Origin: Flavobacteriaceae bacterium PS02338 | GTDB lineage: Bacteria; Bacteroidota; Bacteroidia; Sphingobacteriales; Sphingobacteriaceae | Reading direction: 5' to 3' | DNA length: 64,000 nt | Assembly: GCA_029959615.1 (NCBI GenBank) | Contig: JASCOD010000012.1 | Coordinates: forward strand, 62,001 to 126,000 | Shown: positions 25,563 to 33,539 of the stretch, piece by piece | Position numbering within the stretch: the stretch's first letter is position 1 | Layout: every line of letters starts with the position of its first letter | Program-made: the position numbers and the translations under genes | Notes under the pieces: generated by a model | Told to the model about the DNA's origin: nothing | Databases searched by the model: none | What the model saw: the letters and a program-made list of their open reading frames with translations, nothing else

Positions 25563-27485
25563 ATGAAAAAGTTTTCAATCGTATTGTCATTATTGCTCTT
25601 GCAAGTTTGCTGCTTTGCACAAATTAGGTTGCCAAAATTGATTAGTAACGGTATGGTTTTGCAACGAGGTGAAGCCGTAAAAATTTGGGGTTGGGCAGCA
25701 CCAAGTGAAAAAGTAGAGATAGATTTTCTAGGAAAAAAATATCAGGTTGTTGCAAATGAAGAGGGAGAATGGACGACGAGATTGGCAGCTCAAAGGGCAG
25801 GTGGACCTTACCAAATGGTCTTAAAGGCAAGCAATACGATAGTGTTATCCGATATTCTTTATGGGGATGTTTGGCTATGCAGTGGTCAGTCGAATATGGA
25901 ATTGGAAATGAGCCGTTTGGTAGACAAATATCCAACGGAAATATCCAATGCAAAAAATAATAAGATCAGGCAGTTTTTGGTGCCAGACGAATATGATTTT
26001 AATAAGGAGAGAAACGATTTTGTAATTGGAATATGGAAAAGTGCAGATCCAAATACAGTATTGCAATTTAGTGGAACAGCTTATTTCTTCGCTAAAACGT
26101 TGTATGAAAAATACAAAGTGCCAATTGGTATCCTTAACGCAGCTTTAGGCGGTTCGCCGGCACAGGCATGGATTAGCGAAAGTAGTCTTAAAGGATTTCC
26201 AGTTTATTATAATGAGCTACAGCAATTCAAAAATCAAAGACTAATTGATAGTATGCAGCGTAAAGAATCAGAACAAAGTAAAGAATGGTACAGTTATCTC
26301 TATAAAAATGATTTGGGATTAATACAAGCTTGGCTACGAAATGATGAGGTTTCGGTTAATTGGCCCACTATTGATGTGCCTTCTAATTTTAAAGGAGCTG
26401 CGCTAGATAAATTTAATGGGGTAATTTGGCTAAAGAAGGAATTCTATCTAAAATCTAAGCCAACTACAGCAGAAGCAAAATTACTGTTGGGTACTTTGCG
26501 AGATGCTGATTCTACTTTTGTAAATGGTCGTTTTGTAGGAAATACCACTTACTTTTATCCTCCTCGCAGGTATCTTTTTTCTTCCGATTTATTGAAAGAG
26601 GGGAAGAATATCATTACCGTTAGGTTGGTGGTTAATAATGGCAATCCCGAATTCTTGAAAGACAAACCCTATCAGCTAATTATTGGAGAAGATACATTGT
26701 CGGTAGCTGGCCAATGGAGTTATGCGGTAGGTGTAAAATCAAACCCTGCACCATCAAGTACTTTTTTTAGATGGAAAGCTGGTGGACTTTATAATGCGAT
26801 GATTGCTCCCTTAAAAAACTACAATATCAAAGGAGTGGTATGGTATCAAGGTGAATCTAATACGGGAAATCCAAAAGAGTATGGTGCTTTAGTGCGTAGT
26901 TTAATTGCTGACTGGAGAGGTACTTTTGCTAAGCCAAAATTGTCTTTTATCTATCTGCAATTGCCAAATTTTATGGAAGCTAAGGTAATGCCTTCAGAAA
27001 GTGCATGGGCAGAATTAAGAGAACAACAACGTCAATTAGCTGATGTGCCTCATGCTGCCATGGCTGTAGGCATAGACTTGGGCGAATGGAACGATATACA
27101 TCCACTTAATAAAAAAGAGGTAGGAAGAAGATTGGCATTGCAAGCACAGCGAATAGTTTATGGAGATGTTAGCCTAACGAGTGTCGGACCTATATTTAAA
27201 AGTTTGATTAAAGACGGCAAGCGGTTAATAGTGAATTTTAGCAACCTAGGTGGAGGCCTAATAGCGAAAGACGGTAGCTTAAAGCACTTTGCCATTGCTG
27301 GTGCTGATGGTAAGTACTTTTGGGCAGAAGCTAGAATTATAAAGAATAAAGTTATTGTTTGGAGTACTTCTGTGGTTAATCCCATCACCATAAGGTACGC
27401 TTGGGCTGATAACCCCGCGTCAGCAAATCTTTACAATAAGGAAGGATTGCCTGCATCACCATTTCAGGCAAGTGTTAAGAAGTAG
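25563..27485 (+). CDS. SGNH carbohydrate acetylesterase (sialate O-acetylesterase-like)
   Basis: About 640 aa from ATG 25563, which begins a good signal peptide (MKKFSIVLSLLLLQVCCFAQ); the longer frame adds six unlikely residues. SGNH motifs are GDVWLCSGQSNMELEM (catalytic Ser), WYQGESNTGNP, and the Asp/His pair in WNDIHPLNK. The catalytic domain is interrupted by a jelly-roll insert (about 255-390), the build of sialate-O-acetylesterase-like and CE20-type enzymes. In this locus it most likely removes acetyl groups from xylan. The substrate is inferred. Confidence 0.82.
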   Translation: MKKFSIVLSLLLLQVCCFAQIRLPKLISNGMVLQRGEAVKIWGWAAPSEKVEIDFLGKKYQVVANEEGEWTTRLAAQRAGGPYQMVLKASNTIVLSDILYGDVWLCSGQSNMELEMSRLVDKYPTEISNAKNNKIRQFLVPDEYDFNKERNDFVIGIWKSADPNTVLQFSGTAYFFAKTLYEKYKVPIGILNAALGGSPAQAWISESSLKGFPVYYNELQQFKNQRLIDSMQRKESEQSKEWYSYLYKNDLGLIQAWLRNDEVSVNWPTIDVPSNFKGAALDKFNGVIWLKKEFYLKSKPTTAEAKLLLGTLRDADSTFVNGRFVGNTTYFYPPRRYLFSSDLLKEGKNIITVRLVVNNGNPEFLKDKPYQLIIGEDTLSVAGQWSYAVGVKSNPAPSSTFFRWKAGGLYNAMIAPLKNYNIKGVVWYQGESNTGNPKEYGALVRSLIADWRGTFAKPKLSFIYLQLPNFMEAKVMPSESAWAELREQQRQLADVPHAAMAVGIDLGEWNDIHPLNKKEVGRRLALQAQRIVYGDVSLTSVGPIFKSLIKDGKRLIVNFSNLGGGLIAKDGSLKHFAIAGADGKYFWAEARIIKNKVIVWSTSVVNPITIRYAWADNPASANLYNKEGLPASPFQASVKK

Positions 27486-27610
27486 GCTTTTAACATTCAT
27501 GAACACACTCTTTGGAATTTATAATTCCGAAGCATTATCAGAGGATTTTAAATGCGGAGTATAGATAAAATCTTTAGTGTCGAACAGCGGCGGGTTCGAA
27601 ACCTATTGTT

Positions 27611-27663
27611 TGTTGGCGGGGACGCCAACAAATGAACTACCCACGTTGGCATCCCCGCCAACG
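27611..27663. repeat. Twin-hairpin REP-like element, copy B
   Basis: TGTTGGCGGGGACGCCAACA (27611-27630, perfect 8-bp stem, loop GGGA) and CGTTGGCATCCCCGCCAACG (27644-27663, 7-bp stem) in opposite orientation, 13 bp apart. Both share the GTTGGCG/CGCCAAC core with copy A at 25474. Confidence 0.7.
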
Positions 27664-28018
27664 TGTATTTGTAAAATTTCATGTTTCGAATACTCCTAAT
27701 TTAACGTAATGAGTTAGGGTTAAGAAATTAGTTTTAGGCGCTAGAATCACTGATATTAGGATAAACCATAGTGATATAAAATCAATTGAGGTGGCGATTT
27801 CTAAAAAAGAAGCATTTTAATTTTCTGCAAAAAAGTCTGCGCACAATAAGCGATAGTGATTTTCCAAAGCTTTGTCAGTCTCAAAGTTCTAAATCGATAG
27901 TAATACTGTATTGTCATAATCCTATCAACTGCTTTAATCTTTTGTATTTTCTATTTTGATATACAAGCTTATAAAACTTCGCTGTTAATTTTTTAAGGCT
28001 TTTATTAAAAGTCTTGAC

Positions 28019-28050
28019 AAGATGTATATTGTATATATTATGTATATTTG
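28019..28050 (+). promoter_or_regulatory. Toxin-antitoxin promoter/operator region
   Basis: TATATTTG at 28043-28050 fits TAnnTTTG. Just upstream are repeated GTATAT motifs (TGTATATTGTATATATTATG), the kind of short repeats bound by antitoxins. The antitoxin ATG is 20 nt downstream. Confidence 0.45.
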
Positions 28051-28070
28051 GATTTGTAATACTTAATAAA

Positions 28071-28319
28071 ATGCGCAAGAATATTGATATTGAAGATAAT
28101 TTACTGTTAAAGCTTAAATTACTATCTGTTTTCGAAGAAATTAGTGTTAAATCTGTAATGGAAAAAGCCGTTTCCTTCTATGTCGAGTACAAAGAAAATG
28201 AACGATTACAAGCTTTGTCCGCAGAAGATAAAGAAGATTTAGGGCTTCTATTGCTGATGCAACAAGCGGACAGAAACGAAGTAGTTAGTAGAGATGAAAT
28301 AATGAAAGCTTTAGATTAA
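28071..28319 (+). CDS. Antitoxin of a RelE/ParE-type pair
   Basis: An 82-aa protein from ATG 28071 (MRKNIDIEDNLLLKLKLLS). The longer frame from 28014 would lie over the promoter. The N-terminal part resembles a ribbon-helix-helix DNA-binding domain, and the C-terminal half is acidic and helical, as in antitoxins that wrap the toxin. Its stop overlaps the toxin start by one base (TAATG). It should both neutralise the toxin and repress the operon. Confidence 0.75.
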   Translation: MRKNIDIEDNLLLKLKLLSVFEEISVKSVMEKAVSFYVEYKENERLQALSAEDKEDLGLLLLMQQADRNEVVSRDEIMKALD

Positions 28320-28585
28320 TGGAAGTTTTATTTTTAAGAAGCTTTCTTAATGATATAAAAAAACTCAACGATAATAAGTTGAAAGATAAAATCAAAGATT
28401 TCATTATTGAACTAGAAAATTCAGCAAACATTGATGATGTTAATAATGTCAAGAAGCTGAAAGGTTATTCAACAGCTTATCGTTGGAGAATAGGAGATTA
28501 TCGCTTAGGATTTTATAAAATTGATAATACTATTGAATTAACTCGATTTGTAAAACGAAATGATATTTATAAGGTTTTTCCATGA
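28319..28585 (+). CDS. RelE/ParE-superfamily toxin
   Basis: An 88-aa protein with the RelE/ParE pattern: N-terminal strand and helical hairpin (LFLRSFLNDIKKLNDNKLKD), then NVKKLKGYSTAYRWRIGDYRLGFYKI, whose basic and aromatic residues match the family core, and the C-terminal RFVKRNDIYKVFP. It is likely a ribosome-dependent mRNA interferase, though a gyrase-type ParE activity cannot be excluded. It is translationally coupled to the antitoxin. Confidence 0.82.
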   Translation: MEVLFLRSFLNDIKKLNDNKLKDKIKDFIIELENSANIDDVNNVKKLKGYSTAYRWRIGDYRLGFYKIDNTIELTRFVKRNDIYKVFP

Positions 28586-28711
28586 TAGAAGTTGATAATT
28601 CCAAGATAGGAAATTCGATATTCCAAATATCTAACAGCGAGGATACTCGTAATTGCAAATCTGGAACAATGGGGTGCGTAATATCGTAAGAAACCTAAAT
28701 ATACGTCCTTA

Positions 28712-28905
28712 TACTATTCCGTTGACGTTGCAAACCCCAACGGATACGTTCTAGACCCCGACGTTATGGTCAGGTAACCCCAAATTTGACGTTGGTAGAC
28801 CTCAAATTTGACATTCCGAACCCCATCCGACACGTTCTGAACCCCAAAATTATGGTCTATCAACCCCAACGGACCATTTCTGAACGTATCTTGACTATTA
28901 AAATA
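28712..28905. repeat. Degenerate tandem array, period about 21.4 bp
   Basis: Eight units each begin with ACCCC (variants ACCTC, ACGTA) at 28734, 28755, 28777, 28799, 28820, 28841, 28863 and 28884, so spacings are 21, 22, 22, 21, 21, 22 and 21. Within units GACGTT, ACGTTCTGA and AAATTTGAC recur. The mix of 21 and 22 breaks any reading frame. The spacing is two DNA helical turns. Confidence 0.8.
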
Positions 28906-29098
28906 CACGTTCAGACTAGTTGGATGCATATCTCCATAGGTTTAAGAACTGCTTGAAAACAGTCATAAACGTCAAATTATCTAAATCATCTTTTATAGCC
29001 TAAAATTCGATAAGTATGTAAACAGTATGTTAAAGCTAGTCCAGAGTTAATTTTGCGAGACGAACTGCCTATCTAAATCGAACTGAGTTTAATACCAA

Positions 29099-29128
29099 AA
29101 ACGCCCGAAGATAAATCCTCGGGCGTTT
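29099..29128 (-). terminator. Terminator of the SusC/D-xylanase operon
   Basis: Stem aaacgcccga / tcgggcgttt with a 10-nt loop, followed on the minus strand by a run of T. It lies 24 bp past the stop of the GH10 lipoprotein gene. Confidence 0.85.
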
Positions 29129-29151
29129 ACTTTTATACAAACAACTTTGCT

Positions 29152-30822
29152 TTATTTTAGCTGTAAAGCTTCTTGGAAAGAAACAAAAGCTTGCTTCTTG
29201 TTAAATTTTTCATCAAATAATAAAGGATAGTCTAGGGTATGATATGGTAAACGTTGACGTAGCCAACTGTCACTATCGCTAACGCCCCAAACAGTAATGC
29301 CGTAACGCTGAGCTGGTGGTACGTTTCTGTAATAAGATTCTACCACATACTTGTATTTGGCAGCTTGTTGAGCCAATAGGGTAGGTGTTACTACAAAGTT
29401 CTTGGTATTAGGGTCATTTTGGTTACCTGTGTTTACAGAAATATCTAGTTCGGAGATTTTTACTAAAAGGCCCAGCTTAGCCATTTTCATTAGTGCATTG
29501 TCTATGCCTGTAGTTGGCGTTAAATAGGTGATGTGAAATTGTAAACCTACCCCATGGATAGGTACACCTTTAGCTTTTAATCGGGTAACCACGGCAACGA
29601 GTGAATCTAGTTTCGCACCTCCCAATTCATGATTGTAATCGTTTAAGAACAATTTAGCACTTGGATCTGCTTCGTGTGCATATTTAAACGCTTTATAATA
29701 AACACTATCGCCTAGGTAGTTGGCCCAATAGAAACCGTCCGAGCTACTTGTACCTGTCCTTAATTTGCCGGTTTCGTCTACTGGTTCGTTAATTACATCC
29801 CAAGCCGGAATTTTCCCCTTGTAATGAGTTACCATTTTGGTAATCCAGCTTTTCATGGTCGTATCCACCCTTAGTTTTAATTCTTCAGCACTAGCTGTTC
29901 CTCCAACTGGATTAGCTAAAGTTACCGCAACACTATCTATGAAGTAGGTTCCTGTTTGTCTAAACTGGAAGTTAAATCTCGTAGCGTTACCTCCAGATGG
30001 TGTTAAAGTAGCAGTGTATTTAGTCCACGTGGTGGTTACGGCCACATCGCTACTAGCCCAACCTCCACTTTGTAAACCTACCAAAATACGTGGGTTGGTA
30101 GCACCGCTATGTTTTGCATAAAAGGAAATTTTATAAGCAGTACCAGCATTTAGTGTAGGTATGCCAGTCCCATCTGGGAATAGTTGAAATTCGTAAGCAT
30201 TGGCAGGCACAGTGCCTACCACAATCTTGGCGCCTCTAGTTTCGTCATGAAATTCTCCAGCAGTAGAACTTAGAGATACAGAGCCTACGCTGGTGCCTTG
30301 TACTTGTGCTGTCCAGTTGGTGGCTATACTTGCATAGGTAGATCCTGTATTACTTACTGTTGCAGCTGTACCTAGCTCGAAACTCGAGTTTGGCAATAAA
30401 TTAGGGTTGCTTGTTGTGCTACTAGGCTTTGCAATTAAAGCACGTAAGTAGTTTCCATTGTTATTCTGATGCCAAACCAGGGTATGTCCATATACGCTCA
30501 TGCCGTTTGTGGTAGCAAAGTTCATTAAGATGTCAGATTTTGTAAAATCTAAACTTCCATCGTTTTTAACCATGGCACCATGTTTCATCGTATAACCAGG
30601 AGTGATGTTGTTGAATTGCTCTTTTACAAATTTTGCATAGGTTTTGTTGGCGACGATAGAATCATAATCTACACCAACACCTAGTAGATATTGTGCTGCC
30701 GATTTTAGGCTTAATGAAGCATCAGCATTGATTTTTGCAGGTTCATAATCATTCTTTTTGCAGCTGATTAGCGCCAAGGTGATCAGTAAACAGCAAAAGA
30801 AAGTTTTTATTAATTGTCTCAT
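29152..30822 (-). CDS. GH10 xylanase lipoprotein with inserted carbohydrate-binding module
   Basis: About 556 aa from ATG 30822 (MRQLIKTFFCCLLITLALISC, a lipobox signal); the longer frame would overlap the upstream gene. The GH10 barrel is split: the first part ends after GHTLVWHQNNNGNYL, a CBM4/9-like jelly roll of about 160 residues follows (LLPNSSFELG ... YFIDSVAVTL), and the barrel resumes with acid/base Glu in AWDVINEPVDE and nucleophile Glu in ISELDISV. This layout is known from surface xylanases of Bacteroides xylan loci. It likely acts at the cell surface, cutting long xylan for SusC/SusD. Last gene of the susC operon. Confidence 0.9.
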   Translation of the reverse strand: MRQLIKTFFCCLLITLALISCKKNDYEPAKINADASLSLKSAAQYLLGVGVDYDSIVANKTYAKFVKEQFNNITPGYTMKHGAMVKNDGSLDFTKSDILMNFATTNGMSVYGHTLVWHQNNNGNYLRALIAKPSSTTSNPNLLPNSSFELGTAATVSNTGSTYASIATNWTAQVQGTSVGSVSLSSTAGEFHDETRGAKIVVGTVPANAYEFQLFPDGTGIPTLNAGTAYKISFYAKHSGATNPRILVGLQSGGWASSDVAVTTTWTKYTATLTPSGGNATRFNFQFRQTGTYFIDSVAVTLANPVGGTASAEELKLRVDTTMKSWITKMVTHYKGKIPAWDVINEPVDETGKLRTGTSSSDGFYWANYLGDSVYYKAFKYAHEADPSAKLFLNDYNHELGGAKLDSLVAVVTRLKAKGVPIHGVGLQFHITYLTPTTGIDNALMKMAKLGLLVKISELDISVNTGNQNDPNTKNFVVTPTLLAQQAAKYKYVVESYYRNVPPAQRYGITVWGVSDSDSWLRQRLPYHTLDYPLLFDEKFNKKQAFVSFQEALQLK

Positions 30823-30844
30823 AAATTTCTTTGTTGATTGGTCA

Positions 30845-31942
30845 TTAATAAGCAAATCTGACATTGTCTATATTCGCTTCCATGGCTGCGGTGGCGTAGC
30901 CTTGGAAGAAAAATTTAACGGTGGTAATTAAGCTCGGATTGGGTATGTCTGTGCCAGAGCCATAACCCGATTTTAAATCAGATAACGGAATAGCTACAGT
31001 ACTCCATCCACTACCATTAATATTTACGTTTTTGGCATAATTTCCAGTGCCATAGGCAACTATTACCTGTAAAACAGTTCCGGTTTTTCCATTATTGTTC
31101 ACCTCAAATTTAAGCGTGGTGTTTGCTGCAGCGGTAGTAATACCAAACGTTTGGCTACCACTAGACAAGTCGTAATTCTGGATGCCCGCATAACCCGCTG
31201 TAGAAGCTGTTTTGGGAATTAGTTTTAAGAAATTGCCTGTAAATGGGGCAGGATTTGCATTTACTATGGTTCTAGAATCGATATCACCAGCAGTATACCA
31301 AGAGGTACCATTTGGTCTAATACCGCCTCCATCAAAATCGGCAATCAGTACTGCTCTTTCTCCTACAGATAAGAGATTTGTACTAGAAACAGAACCGCCC
31401 GCTGTAACTACGGTTAATAGACCAGAACTAGCTCCGGTAGGAATTTTGAAACTTAATCTATTAACTAAAGTGCTATCTGTAATTTCTGTTACTGTTGTAC
31501 CGCCAATAGAAACAGATTTGATATTTCTGAAGTAGTTTCCGCTAATGGTAACGATATCTCCAACGGGACCAGATTCTGGCGTAAAACTATTGATAATAGG
31601 GAATGGCTGTTTTACCGTGAAATCTAAAGATGCGGTTTGACCACTTCTATTTACAATGGTGATTTTTTGCTTTCCGTACAGTGCGTTAGTTGGTACGGTA
31701 GTGAAAATATTGCTTTCAGTATTGTAAATTGGACTAAATGCTGCATCTACGTTGCCAAATTTTATAGACACAATGTCTTGCATATTTGTGCCATATATGG
31801 TTACAAAAGCTCCAGGTAAAGCCATACCAGGGTCACTTCTAAGGCCAGATGGCGTAACCACTTTATCCTCTTTTTTGCAGCTAGTTAGTAAAACTACTAT
31901 TAGCCCAAAAAGATATATCGATGTTGAAATGCTCTTTTTCAT
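30845..31942 (-). CDS. Surface glycan-binding lipoprotein with IPT/TIG domains
   Basis: A 365-aa lipoprotein (LIVVLLTSCKKED). Two IPT/TIG immunoglobulin-like domains (GMALPGAFVTIYGTNM, ESGPVGDIVTISGNYF; about 35-195) are followed by a C-terminal beta-sandwich (about 200-365, ending MEANIDNVRFAY) of the kind that binds glycans. It sits between susD and the xylanase, the usual slot of SusE/SusF-like surface glycan-binding proteins. It probably holds xylan for the GH10 and SusCD. Binding is inferred. Confidence 0.8.
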   Translation of the reverse strand: MKKSISTSIYLFGLIVVLLTSCKKEDKVVTPSGLRSDPGMALPGAFVTIYGTNMQDIVSIKFGNVDAAFSPIYNTESNIFTTVPTNALYGKQKITIVNRSGQTASLDFTVKQPFPIINSFTPESGPVGDIVTISGNYFRNIKSVSIGGTTVTEITDSTLVNRLSFKIPTGASSGLLTVVTAGGSVSSTNLLSVGERAVLIADFDGGGIRPNGTSWYTAGDIDSRTIVNANPAPFTGNFLKLIPKTASTAGYAGIQNYDLSSGSQTFGITTAAANTTLKFEVNNNGKTGTVLQVIVAYGTGNYAKNVNINGSGWSTVAIPLSDLKSGYGSGTDIPNPSLITTVKFFFQGYATAAMEANIDNVRFAY

Positions 31943-31952
31943 ATTTGTTGAA

Positions 31953-33515
31953 TTAATAGTAAGCTACTGGGGCTTCCTTAAGTTTTGGATTGTTATCTAT
32001 GTCTGCTTGTGGAATAGGAAAAGTCAACATATTGGCATTTACCGTAATCTTGCTAGATACAATGTTGCCAGTTCCGCACCAAGACTCGTATAGACCTCTT
32101 TCCGTATTACTTAATTTAGCTAATGCTTGTGCTTGTGGTAGGCGTAAAACATCAAACCAGTACAGACCTTCAAAAGCAAACTCTAACCTTCTTTCTCTTA
32201 GGATATCATTGATGGTTAGGCTGGTTACTGGGATGCTTTCGAGGCCCGCTCTCTTGCGTACACGCATAAATTGCGCAATGGCATTAGCATCTGTAGTGGA
32301 CGCATCGTTACCTAAAACTGCCTCTGCATAAGTAAGTAACACATCGCTGTATCTGATCATGTAAGTATTAATACCTGTAGACATACTGTAAACACCACCA
32401 GTAGAAGCGTTGTCGTTGTAATTGCCTACTACATATTTTTTCACGTTAGATCCTGTTTTTGATTTGCAGCTAGGGTAGGTATAGCCGCCTCTTTCTTGTA
32501 GCAATTCTGTATAGCGATCTCCTGCCATCATGTACGTAGGTTTTCTTCTTTTATCGCCAGCAATAGAATCTCTCATTAAGTCTATCGAAGGTTTAAAGCT
32601 TCCCCAGCCATCAGTACCACCAGTAAGCTCTTGACCGTATGGCGCCGCATAAGCCTGCGTAACGTTACCCGTACCATAAGCTCCATCAGCGTTGCTAGCT
32701 ACCCATTGTAGTGCCCAAACAGACTCTTTGTTGTTGTTATTGCGGGTAAAGAATAAATCAGCAAAATTATCCATTAAGCCGTAGCCGTAGGTTGCCTCAT
32801 TATTAATTACTTCTAATGATTTTGTTACAGCGTTAGTGAAATCTTTTTGTGTAAGATATACCTTAGCTAACAGTGATTTAGCTGCGCCTTTGGAAACCCT
32901 TCCTGGAGTAGAACCTCTGTTTGGTAACAAATTCTCAGCATCCTTCAAATCTGCGATAATAAACTTGTAAACATCAGTAGCTAGGTGACGAGGAATAAGG
33001 TAGTTCTTCGTTACATCATCTTTTTCTGAAAGAATTGGAACTGCGCCATATAACCTCACCAAATAGAAATAGGAAGCCGCTCTCATGAACTTTGATTCAC
33101 CTATGGCAGTATTTACCGTTACAGTAGTTAGTAAAGAAGCATTCTTGTTTACATTGTTGATGATTACATTAGCTTGCCCAATTACAGAATATAACGAGGC
33201 CCAACCTTTATGAAGGTATTCGTTAGATTGTGTTACATTCATGTTTTGGAACTGAATCATGGCCGCATTGGCATCACCAGTAGAATTTCCCGAGTAAACA
33301 TCGCCAATGCTCATGCTATAGGTACAGTTGAAGTTAAACCAAGGTGCACCGTAAAGTACTGCGGTAGCTGCTTCAACTTGGCCAGTAGATTTAAAATAAT
33401 TGTCTACTGTATATTGTCCCTCTGGTACACCATCAAAAAATGATTTTTTGCAAGAGAGTAGTGCTGTTAAGCTTAAGGTGGCAACAAGCACAGTTAGTTT
33501 TGTATTTCTTTTCAT
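31953..33515 (-). CDS. SusD/RagB-family glycan-binding lipoprotein
   Basis: A 520-aa outer-membrane lipoprotein (LSLTALLSCKKSFFDG). SusD traits are the tetratricopeptide-rich N-terminal half (KFMRAASYFYLVRLYGAVPI, GAAKSLLAKVYLTQKD) and the C-terminal family signature (ILRERRLEFAFEGLYWFDVLR, then FPIPQADIDNNPKL). It lies 24 bp after susC and forms the lid of the SusCD xylo-oligosaccharide importer. Confidence 0.93.
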   Translation of the reverse strand: MKRNTKLTVLVATLSLTALLSCKKSFFDGVPEGQYTVDNYFKSTGQVEAATAVLYGAPWFNFNCTYSMSIGDVYSGNSTGDANAAMIQFQNMNVTQSNEYLHKGWASLYSVIGQANVIINNVNKNASLLTTVTVNTAIGESKFMRAASYFYLVRLYGAVPILSEKDDVTKNYLIPRHLATDVYKFIIADLKDAENLLPNRGSTPGRVSKGAAKSLLAKVYLTQKDFTNAVTKSLEVINNEATYGYGLMDNFADLFFTRNNNNKESVWALQWVASNADGAYGTGNVTQAYAAPYGQELTGGTDGWGSFKPSIDLMRDSIAGDKRRKPTYMMAGDRYTELLQERGGYTYPSCKSKTGSNVKKYVVGNYNDNASTGGVYSMSTGINTYMIRYSDVLLTYAEAVLGNDASTTDANAIAQFMRVRKRAGLESIPVTSLTINDILRERRLEFAFEGLYWFDVLRLPQAQALAKLSNTERGLYESWCGTGNIVSSKITVNANMLTFPIPQADIDNNPKLKEAPVAYY

Positions 33516-33539
33516 CTTGTTTTTATCTAATTGATGTTT

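Larger units (their letters stand above)
27486..28070. other. Gene-free gap, 585 bp
   Basis: I find no convincing coding frame. The gap holds the REP-like pair at 27611-27663 and, at its right end, the toxin-antitoxin promoter. Between 27700 and 28000 the DNA is AT-rich with a short ATCACT/AGTGAT inverted repeat and nothing else I can name. Confidence 0.5.
28586..29151. other. Gene-free gap with tandem array, 566 bp
   Basis: No believable gene. A 71-residue frame on the minus strand (28714-28929) is made of the repeat array and I treat it as non-coding. The gap otherwise holds only the terminator at 29099. Confidence 0.5.

Noticed and set aside
28014..28070. N-terminal extension of the antitoxin
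   Set aside because: It would cover the TAnnTTTG promoter and GTATAT repeats. The family-like start is at 28071.
28712..28905. Possible CRISPR array
   Set aside because: Only a 5-bp anchor is conserved, the period is 21-22 bp, there is no 25-40 bp exact repeat with unique spacers, and no cas gene is near.
28714..28929. 71-residue frame on the minus strand with GVQNVSDGVRNVKF-like repeats
   Set aside because: It is the translation of a tandem array whose units are 21 or 22 bp, so the frame is not kept between units. No ribosome site was seen.
30823..30864. N-terminal extension of the GH10 lipoprotein
   Set aside because: It overlaps the upstream lipoprotein gene and spoils the lipobox signal that starts at 30822.
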